Assembly (NCBI GenBank): GCA_023443925.1
Contig: JAEZSL010000381.1
Span: 1-8,934 of the forward strand
Source of the DNA: Bacillota bacterium
GTDB taxonomy: Bacteria > Bacillota_A > Clostridia > Lachnospirales > Lachnospiraceae
Direction: 5' to 3'
DNA length: 8,934 nt
Part shown: positions 1 through 7,222 of the stretch, piece by piece
Layout: each line of letters opens with the position of its first letter
Numbering within the stretch: the stretch's first letter is position 1
Position numbers and translations under genes: made by a program
Notes under the pieces: generated by a model
What the model saw: the letters and a program-made list of their open reading frames with translations, nothing else
Databases searched by the model: none
What the model was told of the DNA's origin: nothing

Positions 1-2
1 CC

Positions 3-563
3 GGAGACCGGATGTCCAGTGTGGTTATCGACAATGTCCAGGGAGCCGTACTGGCTATGGAGTATCTGATTAAACAAGGGCACAGAAGAATTGGTTATAT
101 ACACGGTGTTGAAAATAGTGATGATACTGCCAGATTTGATGCCTATACCGGTATTATGGAGAAATATGGACTTATTCCGGATGAATCTATCATTCTCCGG
201 GGGTATTTCGAAGAAGTGGTAGCATACAGCGAGATGCGTGTTCTGCTGCTTAAGGGTGTTCAGCTCCCGGATGCATTTTTTTGCGCCAATGATGAAATGG
301 CCTGGGGTTGTATTCGGGCTTTAACAGAAGCTGGGGTTAAGGTTCCGGATCAGATCAGCATAATGGGATTTGATGATAATACCCTGGCTCCTTTTTATAC
401 ACCGTCCATCACTACTATTCACAGCCCGGTAACGGAACTTGGCAATGCCAGCGCATTGGAGTTAATTCGGCTGCTGCAATCTCCCGAACCAGCACAGGGA
501 ACTCTGCAGAAATTATCACCAGGTCTGGTCATCCGGGATTCCTGCAAATTCCGAATGACCTAG
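3..563 (+). CDS. LacI/PurR-family transcriptional regulator, C-terminal part (5' end outside the window)
   Basis: The reading frame is open from base 3 and ends at TAG 561-563. The first codons read GDRMSSVVIDN, so the ATG at 12 is internal and the true start, with the helix-turn-helix, lies upstream. What is visible is the periplasmic-binding-protein-like effector domain of LacI-type regulators: the VVIDNVQGA segment followed by YLIKQGHRRIGYIHG, the domain-2 stretch FFCANDEMAWGCIRAL, then GVKVPDQISIMGFDDN and SITTIHSP, all in the usual order and spacing. Such proteins bind a sugar or sugar phosphate and release an operator. The next two genes on the same strand are glycan enzymes, so this is probably their local regulator (inference). 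A perfect palindrome 58 bp after the stop is a candidate operator. The ligand cannot be told, and no clear terminator follows the gene. Confidence 0.93.
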   Translation, partial: GDRMSSVVIDNVQGAVLAMEYLIKQGHRRIGYIHGVENSDDTARFDAYTGIMEKYGLIPDESIILRGYFEEVVAYSEMRVLLLKGVQLPDAFFCANDEMAWGCIRALTEAGVKVPDQISIMGFDDNTLAPFYTPSITTIHSPVTELGNASALELIRLLQSPEPAQGTLQKLSPGLVIRDSCKFRMT

Positions 564-620
564 AAGTTTAATATTATGATTGGGTATCGAAAGGTCCCTC
601 AACGTGTATTTTATATATAC

Positions 621-636
621 AGTGTATATATACACT
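621..636. promoter_or_regulatory. Perfect 16-bp palindrome, candidate operator of the LacI-type regulator
   Basis: AGTGTATATATACACT equals its own reverse complement over all 16 bases. It lies between the regulator gene and the phosphorylase gene, where a LacI-family site is expected. It lacks the central CG of many LacI-family operators, and its AT-rich core could arise partly by chance. A weak promoter-like pair follows: TTGGCC at 659-664 and TATTAT at 683-688, spacer 18. The operator role is inference. Confidence 0.4.
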
Positions 637-719
637 CGTATTCATTCGGAGCACAGAATTGGCCTTTTTAACACCCGAATCATATTATGCAAGAAAAGCT
701 TCGTATCAAAAAATCAGGA

Positions 720-768
720 ACGAAAGAAAATAGGATAAAGAGAGGGTGCCACGAATTTATTCTTTCGT
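720..768 (+). repeat. Inverted repeat in the leader of the phosphorylase gene
   Basis: ACGAAAGAA at 720-728 is the exact reverse complement of TTCTTTCGT at 760-768, giving a 9-bp stem with a 31-nt loop. Within the loop GCCAC (748-752) can pair with GTGGC at 778-782 beyond the stem, which would form a pseudoknot-like fold. There is no T-run after the stem, so it is not a standard terminator. It lies 55 nt before the preferred start codon. A regulatory function is unproven. Confidence 0.35.
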
Positions 769-822
769 CTTTTATCAGTGGCGGTATCACAGACAAATCT
801 GCGATAGGCAAAGGTGCAAAAT

Positions 823-3800
823 ATGGGGCAATATTATTTAAAAGGGAATACTTATGTTATAAATAATTACGACAGACTTCCGCCTTTCTCCAGTTTTCTC
901 CCGGGGCTTGCCGGTATTAAGGGAATACCTCTTTGGGTTTATTACACAAACCGGGGACAGGGAGTTAACAGCTTTGGAATACATAATAAGAATAATGCAA
1001 TCATGGAATTTAATCCGGCTAATACCGCTTATGAGAACACAGCTCTTAAGGGTTTCCGAACTTTTATCAAGTGTAACGATGAGTATTTTGAACCATTTCT
1101 TCGGTATAGCAGAAATACCTCGCGAAATCTGTATATCCGCAAAAATATTTTTTCCATAGAAGAAATCAATTCAGAATATGGCCTTAATATAACCGTAAAA
1201 TACTATGTTTTGCCTAACAGCAGTATCGGTGGTCTGGTCAGAACTGTATTCATACGGAATATATGCAACGAAAAGAAAACCCTTTGTATGCTGGACGGGC
1301 TGCCGAAGATCATACCATATGGTATTGCAAACAGTGCATATAAAGAGATGTCCAACCTGTTAAAAAGCTGGTCGGAGATTAAGAACACGGAGAAAAATAT
1401 TCCATTTTATACCCTCCGGGCATCCAGCGAGGATTCTGCCGAAGTATCTGATATTGAGGGCGGATATTATTATCTTTCGGTTCATAACGGCAAAGTACAG
1501 CCGGTTATATACGATTCCCAGGTGATTTTTGATTATGATACATCACTTATCGATCCTGTTTTATTTCAGGAACAAGGCCTGGAAGGGGTTTTAAATAAAC
1601 CCCAGTGTTATGCGAATAAAATTCCCTGCGGTTTTACCCCTGCGGAATTTGAGCTGGCACCCGGTGAAACGTATGAGCTAAATACCATAGTAGGTTTTGC
1701 CTCCCAGGCGGAACAAATCAATGAAAAACAACAGGAATTCTGCAGCAGCGGATATTTCAGGCAGAAAGAAACGGAAGCAGAAGAAGCAGCCGACGGACTT
1801 ACCAAGGATATTAAAACCCATACGGCAGTTCCTTTATTTGACCAGTATGTGGAACAGTGCTACCTGGATAATTTCCTGCGGGGCGGCTATCCTTTTGTCT
1901 TTAATAAAGACGGAAATAAAGCAGTAGTTCATCTGTTCAGCCGGAAACACGGCGATCCGGAGAGGGATTATAATTTCTTCTCTATTGCAGGAGAATACTA
2001 TTCCCAGGGTAACGGTAACTTCCGGGACGTGAGCCAGAACAGAAGAAATGATGTTTTTTTTAATAAAGAGATTGGCAGCTTTAACATAAAAACATTTTTT
2101 AACCTGATCCAGGCCGATGGCTATAATCCGCTGGAGGTACGGCCTTCTACCTTTGTAGTTCAGGATAAGTACAAAGAGGAGGCAAGGCAGTTATTGCAGG
2201 AGTTTGTGTCCGGAAACACGGATAAACTGCAGGCTGTAATTAGCGGTGATTTTACTCCGGGTCAGGTTGCTGCCTGTATTGCAAGGTATGCTTTAGAGGT
2301 GAAAGGCGGAGAAGATGTCTTCCTTGAAAAACTGCTGGCATTAACCTCCCAGAATACGGAAGCCGGCTTTGGTGAAGGCTACTGGAGTGACCATTGGGAC
2401 TACAATATGGATCTGATTCACAGTTATCTGCAGATCTATCCCGAAAAAACAGAGGAACTGTTATTTGAAGACAACACGTACCGGTTTTACGACAGTCCAG
2501 CCCTTGTGGTTAAAAGAAGCGAAAAATATGTGATACATAAAGATGAAGTCAGACAGTACGGTGCACTTGTAGAAGATGAGGTGAAAATCGGGAGAAAAGA
2601 TTTTAAGAAAAAGGGTACCAACTGGCTTAAGATAAAATCCTCCGACAGTAAAGAGTTTGATTATGGTTCGGCGCCGGCAGCGGAAACAACCTTAATTGTA
2701 AAATTGATATCGCTGGCCTTAAATAAATTTGCGGCTTTAGACCCTTATGGTATGGGGATAGAGATGGAAGGCGGAAAGCCTGGCTGGAATGATGCCATGA
2801 ATGGGCTTCCCGGACTGTTCGGAAGCGGCATGCCGGAGACTTTTGAATTAAAACGGATGGTCTGCTTTATCTGTGATACGGTAATTTTAAAACGGGATGT
2901 ACTTATACCGGAAGAAATCCATTCATTTTTAACAAAAGTAGCAGAGGTCTTAACCCAGTCCCGGGCAGAGAGATGGAGTGATTTTACATATTGGGACAGA
3001 GTCAGTACTTTAAGAGAAGAATACCGGGAAGCCATCCGGTTTCATTTAAATGGCAGACTTAAGAGAGTAAAGACAGAAGATATATTTATGATATTTAAGG
3101 GATTCCTGGATAAATTGGAGACCGGTATTAAGAAAGCCTCGGGGTATGGAGAAGGCATAATGCCAACTTATTTTACTTATCGTGCCGGGGAATTTGTGCC
3201 GGTAATGAATGAGGAAGGAACACCGGTACTCAGTCATTATGGTCTTCAAAAAGCTGTGGTTAAGTCTTTTGAAGTCAGGCCGCTGCCGGTTTTCCTGGAA
3301 GGGCCGGCAAGGATGCTTGGTATCCTAGAATATCCGGAAGCGAAAAAGTTATGGAGTAATATTAAAAGCAGCGAGTTATATGATAAAAAGCTGAGCATGT
3401 ATAAAACTTCCGTACCCCTTGAAAATATTTCAATGGAAAACGGAAGAATCAAGGCTTTCACACCGGGCTGGCTTGAAAGAGAGAGTATTTTTCTCCATAT
3501 GGAATATAAGTATTTGCTGGCAATGTTAAAATCCGGTTTATATGAACAGTTTTATGAGGACCTTAAAACAACATTGGTTGCTTTTCTGCCGCCGGAGGTT
3601 TACGGAAGAAGCATCCTTGAGAATTCTTCGTTTATTGCATCGGGACAAAATCCCGACGAAAAGGTACACGGGAGAGGATTTGTTGCCCGCTTAAGCGGTT
3701 CTACCACGGAAGTATTATCCATGTGGATTCATATGTTTATGGGCAGCCGCCTGTTTACCTTTGAAAATGATGAGTTAAAACTGAATTTTGAGCCAAAGCT

Positions 3801-4035
3801 GCCAGGCTGGTTTTTTGATGATAAGGGAGAAGCTGCTTTTAACCTTCTCTCACGGTGTAAGGTTACCTATGTTAATACAGAACACAAAAATACCTACGGA
3901 GAGAATGCTGCCAGTGTAAGCTGTATTGAAATTACCGAAACCGGCGAAAAGATATCCGGTGCTACTTTAAGCGGAGAGACAGCAAAAAAGGTCAGAGAAG
4001 GTGACATAAAGGCTATCCGTATTTATTTGGAATAA
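823..4035 (+). CDS. Inverting glucan phosphorylase of the GH94/GH149/GH161 group (beta-oligoglucan phosphorylase-like)
   Basis: About 1070 aa, predicted to cleave a beta-glucan or oligoglucan with phosphate, releasing a sugar 1-phosphate. There is no signal peptide, so it is cytoplasmic. Counting from ATG 823, the N-terminal beta-sandwich region has FSSFLPGLAG (22-31), NRGQGVNSFG (43-52) and EFNPANTAY (62-70). The catalytic barrel region has GNGNFRDVSQNRRND (396-410), WSDHWDYN (521-528) and KPGWNDAMNGLPG, with Asp657 as the likely general acid. HGRGFVARLSGSTTE (949-963) probably contributes to phosphate binding. The length exceeds cellobiose or chitobiose phosphorylases (about 800 aa) and fits 1,2-beta-oligoglucan phosphorylase (GH94) or the beta-1,3-glucan phosphorylases of GH149/GH161. 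The GH30 neighbour slightly favours a branched beta-1,3-glucan. A GTG at 814 is in frame, but AAAGG at 810-814 sits 8 nt before ATG 823, so I prefer ATG. A cellobiose phosphorylase label would be an over-reading. Confidence 0.85.
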   Translation: MGQYYLKGNTYVINNYDRLPPFSSFLPGLAGIKGIPLWVYYTNRGQGVNSFGIHNKNNAIMEFNPANTAYENTALKGFRTFIKCNDEYFEPFLRYSRNTSRNLYIRKNIFSIEEINSEYGLNITVKYYVLPNSSIGGLVRTVFIRNICNEKKTLCMLDGLPKIIPYGIANSAYKEMSNLLKSWSEIKNTEKNIPFYTLRASSEDSAEVSDIEGGYYYLSVHNGKVQPVIYDSQVIFDYDTSLIDPVLFQEQGLEGVLNKPQCYANKIPCGFTPAEFELAPGETYELNTIVGFASQAEQINEKQQEFCSSGYFRQKETEAEEAADGLTKDIKTHTAVPLFDQYVEQCYLDNFLRGGYPFVFNKDGNKAVVHLFSRKHGDPERDYNFFSIAGEYYSQGNGNFRDVSQNRRNDVFFNKEIGSFNIKTFFNLIQADGYNPLEVRPSTFVVQDKYKEEARQLLQEFVSGNTDKLQAVISGDFTPGQVAACIARYALEVKGGEDVFLEKLLALTSQNTEAGFGEGYWSDHWDYNMDLIHSYLQIYPEKTEELLFEDNTYRFYDSPALVVKRSEKYVIHKDEVRQYGALVEDEVKIGRKDFKKKGTNWLKIKSSDSKEFDYGSAPAAETTLIVKLISLALNKFAALDPYGMGIEMEGGKPGWNDAMNGLPGLFGSGMPETFELKRMVCFICDTVILKRDVLIPEEIHSFLTKVAEVLTQSRAERWSDFTYWDRVSTLREEYREAIRFHLNGRLKRVKTEDIFMIFKGFLDKLETGIKKASGYGEGIMPTYFTYRAGEFVPVMNEEGTPVLSHYGLQKAVVKSFEVRPLPVFLEGPARMLGILEYPEAKKLWSNIKSSELYDKKLSMYKTSVPLENISMENGRIKAFTPGWLERESIFLHMEYKYLLAMLKSGLYEQFYEDLKTTLVAFLPPEVYGRSILENSSFIASGQNPDEKVHGRGFVARLSGSTTEVLSMWIHMFMGSRLFTFENDELKLNFEPKLPGWFFDDKGEAAFNLLSRCKVTYVNTEHKNTYGENAASVSCIEITETGEKISGATLSGETAKKVREGDIKAIRIYLE

Positions 4036-4165
4036 GGCCTGAGAGAAGCTGATTCGTTATTATTTTATTCTATAGCAGTGTTACGGGAGCTAGTTCGAAA
4101 TTAAGTCTTTAACTAGAAATTAATGAAATATTCATCGGAAGACAAGAATATTCAGAAAAGAGGTT

Positions 4166-5494
4166 ATGATGAGATTAATTACTACAAGTTATGTAAACAA
4201 CCAGAAAGATACCACGGTCAGAGAGCTTGAATTATGCGCGGATAAGGGTGCCGCCATGAATGTTGTAAATCTCTATCCGAACATTGAATATCAGACATTT
4301 TTAGGGTTCGGAGGTGCTATCACGGAAGCGGCGGGGTATGCCTATTCCAAACTGAGCAAGAAAAATCAGGAAAAGGTTGCCGAGCTGTATTTCGGTCCGG
4401 AGGGTAATCGGTATGGCTTAATCCGAACCCATATTGACAGCTGTGATTTTTCCCTGAATAATTACGAAGCTATGTCAGACCCCGAGGATACTGCCATGGA
4501 ATCCTTTACCCTGGAAAGGGATGAGAAATATATACTTCCGCTGTTAAGAGCAGGACAGGAAAAAAGAGGAGAAGCCTTTGATTTAATGTTAACCCCCTGG
4601 TCCCCACCGGCATTTATGAAAACCAACGGAGACCGGAATCATGGCGGACAGCTGAAATCAGAGTTTATGGGATTCTGGGCAGAGTATATCTGCCGTTATA
4701 TTAAAGAATATGAAGCCAAGGGCTTTTTGGTAAACCGGATGACAATCCAAAACGAACCGGAAGCGGTGCAGACCTGGGATTCCTGTATCTTCAGCGGGGA
4801 AGAGGAAAAGCTTTTCTTAAGGGATCACTTATATCCTGCACTGGTTAAGAATAATTTAACTCATGTAAAGATTAACATATGGGATCACAATAAGGAAAGG
4901 CTTTATGAACGTGCCGGAGCCACCATCGATGCCGTTACGGATAAAATGATAGACGGAATTGCTTTTCACTGGTATACCGGTGACCACTTTGAAGCCATCG
5001 GGCTGGCAAGGGATGCCTTCCCGGGCAAAGAACTGATATTCACGGAAGGCTGTGTGGAATACAGCAGGTTTGATGCCAGCCAGCTTTACAATGCCCAGAT
5101 GTATGCCCATGATATTATCGGCAATTTGAATGCAGGTATGACTGGCTTTATTGACTGGAACATTATGCTGGATGAAAAAGGGGGACCGAATCACGTCAAT
5201 AATTTCTGTGATGCACCAATCATGGTGGATACCAAAAATGACAGCTTTGAGAAAAAGCTTTCCTTTGACTATATCGGACACTTCAGTAAATACATAGAAA
5301 AGGCTGCAAAACGTATTGCCTTTACGAAATACACGGATAAACTGGAATTAACCGCTTTTAAAAATCCGGACAGCTCCCTGGTACTTGTCGCTTTAAACCG
5401 GACGGAAGGAGAACTGCCGGTTTCGATCCGCCTGGAAGGTAAAAATGTTGAATTTACCGTACCTGGCAGCACCATTGCAACTGCTTTATTTTAG
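4166..5494 (+). CDS. GH30-family beta-glycosidase (glucosylceramidase/beta-1,6-glucanase-like), intracellular
   Basis: 442 aa retaining glycoside hydrolase. In order: GFGGAITEAAGYAYSKLS (47-64), the FGPEGNRYGLIRTHIDSCDFS stretch from 76, LTPWSPPAFMKTNG (142-155), IQNEPEA with acid/base Glu197, IAFHWYTGDH (265-274), FTEGC with nucleophile Glu294, FIDWNIMLDEKGGPNH (328-343), and a C-terminal beta-sandwich ending in LVLVALNRTEG. This is the full GH30 layout with both catalytic glutamates. No signal peptide or anchor is seen, so it should act in the cytoplasm on imported oligosaccharides. It follows the phosphorylase by 130 nt with no obvious terminator between them, so co-transcription is likely. 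Starts at ATG 4166 and ATG 4169 are both possible; AAGAGG ends at 4163, which gives better spacing to 4169. GH30 includes beta-glucosidases, beta-1,6-glucanases, xylosidases and fucosidases, so the exact substrate is open; beta-1,6 debranching would suit the context. Confidence 0.9.
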   Translation: MMRLITTSYVNNQKDTTVRELELCADKGAAMNVVNLYPNIEYQTFLGFGGAITEAAGYAYSKLSKKNQEKVAELYFGPEGNRYGLIRTHIDSCDFSLNNYEAMSDPEDTAMESFTLERDEKYILPLLRAGQEKRGEAFDLMLTPWSPPAFMKTNGDRNHGGQLKSEFMGFWAEYICRYIKEYEAKGFLVNRMTIQNEPEAVQTWDSCIFSGEEEKLFLRDHLYPALVKNNLTHVKINIWDHNKERLYERAGATIDAVTDKMIDGIAFHWYTGDHFEAIGLARDAFPGKELIFTEGCVEYSRFDASQLYNAQMYAHDIIGNLNAGMTGFIDWNIMLDEKGGPNHVNNFCDAPIMVDTKNDSFEKKLSFDYIGHFSKYIEKAAKRIAFTKYTDKLELTAFKNPDSSLVLVALNRTEGELPVSIRLEGKNVEFTVPGSTIATALF

Positions 5495-5595
5495 TCCCGG
5501 AGGTTTAAACAGTCTTTCAGATCAAATAAGGGATTAAACTCTATAGGCATTAATTCAAATACTGCTGTCAAATTGGTATAAGAAAATGGAGTTTA

Positions 5596-5624
5596 TTGAC
5601 AATTGCGGTAACTAGACGTATAAT
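5596..5624 (+). promoter_or_regulatory. Exact-consensus sigma-A promoter for the PII gene
   Basis: TTGACA at 5596-5601 and TATAAT at 5619-5624 match both consensus hexamers exactly, with the ideal 17-bp spacer. Transcription should start near 5631, giving a leader of about 87 nt before the ATG at 5718. The rest of the 223-bp spacer after the GH30 gene holds no T-tailed terminator that I can see; GTTTAAAC near 5505-5512 is only a short palindrome. Confidence 0.85.
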
Positions 5625-5717
5625 AAATCCAAATTTAGTAATTCTGTATATTTAAGTTTATAGATATTCTAGACGATTATAAAGAGTTATGGCCATTATC
5701 CAAAGGGAGGTAGTTGT

Positions 5718-6056
5718 ATGAAGAAATTAGAGATTATCATAAAACCCGAAAGACTGGAGGAATTAATACAAATCCTCGATAAGAATAAAGCGAATGGCAT
5801 AATGATTACAAATATTATGGGCTATGGGAATCAAAAGGGGTTTACAACGGTTTACAGGGGTACTGAAACGAAGGTTAATCTGCTTCCGAAAGTGAAGATA
5901 GAGACTGTTGTGCCTGCTGACACAGCAGAAGTAATTGTAAATGAAGTCGTAAAGCAAATCAATACCGGTGATTACGGAGACGGTAAAATATTTATTTATG
6001 ATGTGGAGGATGCGGTCAGAATCCGTACCGGAGAACGCGGAAAAGAAGCGTTATAA
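5718..6056 (+). CDS. PII-family nitrogen regulatory protein (GlnB/GlnK-like), lacking Tyr51
   Basis: 112 aa, the standard PII length, aligning without gaps to E. coli GlnB along its whole length. PII trimers sense ATP/ADP and 2-oxoglutarate and control partners such as ammonium channels and glutamine synthetase. Visible: KKLEIIIKPERLEEL (2-16); the T-loop region GYGNQKGFTTVYRGTETKVNLLPK (from 35) with Gln39 and Lys58 kept; the B-loop TGDYGDGKIF (83-92) with Lys90; and the C-loop RIRTGERG (101-108) with Arg101 and Arg103. Nucleotide and 2-oxoglutarate binding therefore look intact. Residue 51 is Thr where enterobacterial GlnB/GlnK carry the uridylylated Tyr; Tyr46 remains. The RBS AAAGGGAGG (5702-5710) lies 7 nt from the ATG. 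The gene is monocistronic, with its own promoter and terminator and no amtB, glnA or nif gene in view, so its partner is unknown. It could be labelled glnB or glnK; I leave the symbol blank. Confidence 0.95.
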   Translation: MKKLEIIIKPERLEELIQILDKNKANGIMITNIMGYGNQKGFTTVYRGTETKVNLLPKVKIETVVPADTAEVIVNEVVKQINTGDYGDGKIFIYDVEDAVRIRTGERGKEAL

Positions 6057-6069
6057 TACAGATTTACTT

Positions 6070-6109
6070 AAGAGCATTGGATGATCCGAAGGTTCATCCG
6101 GTGCTCTTT
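6070..6109 (+). terminator. Intrinsic terminator of the PII gene
   Basis: AAGAGCATTGGATGA (6070-6084) pairs with TCATCCGGTGCTCTT (6094-6108): a 15-bp stem with two central G-U pairs and a 9-nt loop, 13 nt after the PII stop codon. The 3' T-tract is short (CTCTTTC), so termination may be leaky; the stem itself is strong. Confidence 0.75.
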
Positions 6110-6161
6110 CTGGCAGGATGTGGATGGCATACTTAAGGATTGTTCGCCACAGTCCTGGCAG
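6110..6161. repeat. Imperfect inverted repeat after the PII terminator
   Basis: CTGGCAGGATGTGG (6110-6123) is nearly the reverse complement of CCACAGTCCTGGCAG (6147-6161), with one mismatch and a small bulge and a 23-nt loop. No T-run follows. The left half and loop resemble sequence at 7925-7957, including the TTAAGGA core, so this may be one member of a dispersed intergenic repeat rather than a terminator. Between here and the promoter at 6256 I see no gene. Confidence 0.4.
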
Positions 6162-6255
6162 CGGTTCAATGCTAGAGTCTCGACAAAATATAAGCACAGA
6201 GAACTTTTAACGCTTGAAACGGCATAGGAAAAAAGACTGTGTCCGTAAAAAAATC

Positions 6256-6285
6256 TTGATTTTAATAAAAAGATTAAGGTATAAT
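6256..6285 (+). promoter_or_regulatory. Sigma-A promoter of the transglycosylase/HD operon
   Basis: TTGATT at 6256-6261 (two mismatches to consensus) and an exact TATAAT at 6280-6285, separated by 18 bp in an AT-rich stretch. Transcription should start near 6292. A short inverted repeat, AATCTT (6252-6257) and AAGATT (6270-6275), overlaps the -35 box; it may be chance in such AT-rich DNA. Confidence 0.7.
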
Positions 6286-6291
6286 AAAATC

Positions 6292-6421
6292 AGACTAAAT
6301 ATAACAAAATTTGCGGCAACTCCGTTGCATTGTCTATATGCCAGATGGTAAACAGATTGCTGCTTTCACACAGAGGGGATTTTCGTTCCTGTAAAGGACG
6401 GTAATTGCTAAGGAGATAATT
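6292..6421 (+). other. Long 5' leader with alternative hairpins upstream of the transglycosylase
   Basis: About 130 nt separate the predicted transcription start from the ATG. GCAAC (6316-6320) can pair locally with GTTGC (6324-6328), or the overlapping GCGGCAA (6313-6319) can pair with TTGCTGC (6357-6363) with one G-U; the two are mutually exclusive. A further small hairpin, CGTTCCT-GTAA-AGGACG (6384-6400), has a bulged T and a GNRA-type tetraloop just before the RBS. CTCC (6320-6323) could pair with GGAG of the RBS. I could not match it to any known riboswitch class. Confidence 0.35.
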
Positions 6422-7207
6422 ATGTCAGAGATTAATCGAATTAATGGTACTGAAAATAAGAATATATACAGTGTCAATCCGGATAAAAAGACCGGGTCCG
6501 GTAACGGCAGTTTTTCCTCATTTCTGGGAGAGACCAAAAGCCTGGATGCAATCTTTACGGAAGCCGCAGATAAATATAATGTACCGGTACAACTGTTAAA
6601 AGCAGTTGGTAAAGCAGAATCCGGTTTTGATGCAAAAGCAGTATCAAGATGCGGTGCCCAGGGAATCATGCAGCTGATGCCTGCTACGGCAGCGTCACTT
6701 GGAGTTACAGATTCTTTTGATGCCCAGCAAAATATTATGGGAGGCGCTAAGTATTTGTCCGGGCTGTTAGATAAGTACGAAGGCAATAAAAGTCTGGCTC
6801 TGGCCGCTTACAATGCAGGAAGCCGCAATGTTGCAAAATACGGCGGTATACCACCCTTTGAGGAAACACAGAACTATGTAAAAAAAGTCCTGAATTTTGT
6901 GAATGAAGGGGTAGATACCGGTAATAAAGTTGTTTCAACCGGCTCGTATGCTTCTGCTGCAGCTCCGGCAGCATCGATTAATATAGCACAGATCAGAGAT
7001 AATATTATAAACCTGGAGGATCAGGAGGAGATTACTACTGATAGCAGCAGTGAGTTGGAAGCTGCTCTTTCCTATGATGAATATTTAAAATTCCTGGATT
7101 CTTTATTTGAGGAAGATGAGGAAGAAAAGTCTCAAAAAGACTATTATACTTCGAAAGCAATTAATTTTAGTTTACCGGTTATGAACCTGCTGAAAATCAA
7201 GAATTAA
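6422..7207 (+). CDS. SLT-type lytic transglycosylase domain protein without a signal peptide
   Basis: 261 aa. Lytic transglycosylases cleave the MurNAc-GlcNAc bond of peptidoglycan, forming 1,6-anhydro-MurNAc. The SLT/goose-lysozyme-like domain spans about 40-160: AVGKAESGFD with catalytic Glu66, GAQGIMQLMPATA (78-90), NIMGGAKYLSGLL (104-116), ALAAYNAG (126-133) and PPFEETQNYVKKVL (144-157). The first 40 residues are polar (MSEINRINGTENKNIYS...), with no hydrophobic signal or lipobox, and an in-frame TAA at 6392-6394 with no start codon after it rules out an upstream extension. How the enzyme reaches the wall is unclear; flagellar-type export, a non-classical route or lysis are options. Residues 160-261 are a low-complexity tail with an acidic patch (LFEEDEEE, about 222-229) and no recognised wall-binding repeat. 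RBS AAGGAG (6410-6415) sits 6 nt from the ATG. The HD gene follows 15 nt after the stop. Confidence 0.92.
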   Translation: MSEINRINGTENKNIYSVNPDKKTGSGNGSFSSFLGETKSLDAIFTEAADKYNVPVQLLKAVGKAESGFDAKAVSRCGAQGIMQLMPATAASLGVTDSFDAQQNIMGGAKYLSGLLDKYEGNKSLALAAYNAGSRNVAKYGGIPPFEETQNYVKKVLNFVNEGVDTGNKVVSTGSYASAAAPAASINIAQIRDNIINLEDQEEITTDSSSELEAALSYDEYLKFLDSLFEEDEEEKSQKDYYTSKAINFSLPVMNLLKIKN

Positions 7208-7222
7208 AAGTGAGGATAGTTT

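Noticed and set aside
564..813. CcpA catabolite-responsive element before the glycan genes
   Set aside because: No sequence in the spacer fits the TGWAANCGNTNWCA pattern well enough to report.
4856..5281. 141-codon open frame on the minus strand inside the GH30 gene
   Set aside because: It is fully antisense to conserved GH30 motifs including the nucleophile region, and has no recognisable domain.
6292..6421. Cyclic-di-AMP or cyclic-di-GMP riboswitch before the cell-wall enzyme
   Set aside because: Such riboswitches are often found before wall hydrolases, but the conserved sequence blocks of those classes are not visible here.
6334..6786. 150-codon open frame on the minus strand overlapping the transglycosylase start
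   Set aside because: It is antisense to a clear SLT domain and promoter leader, and its translation shows no recognisable domain; it mirrors the coding bias of the real gene.
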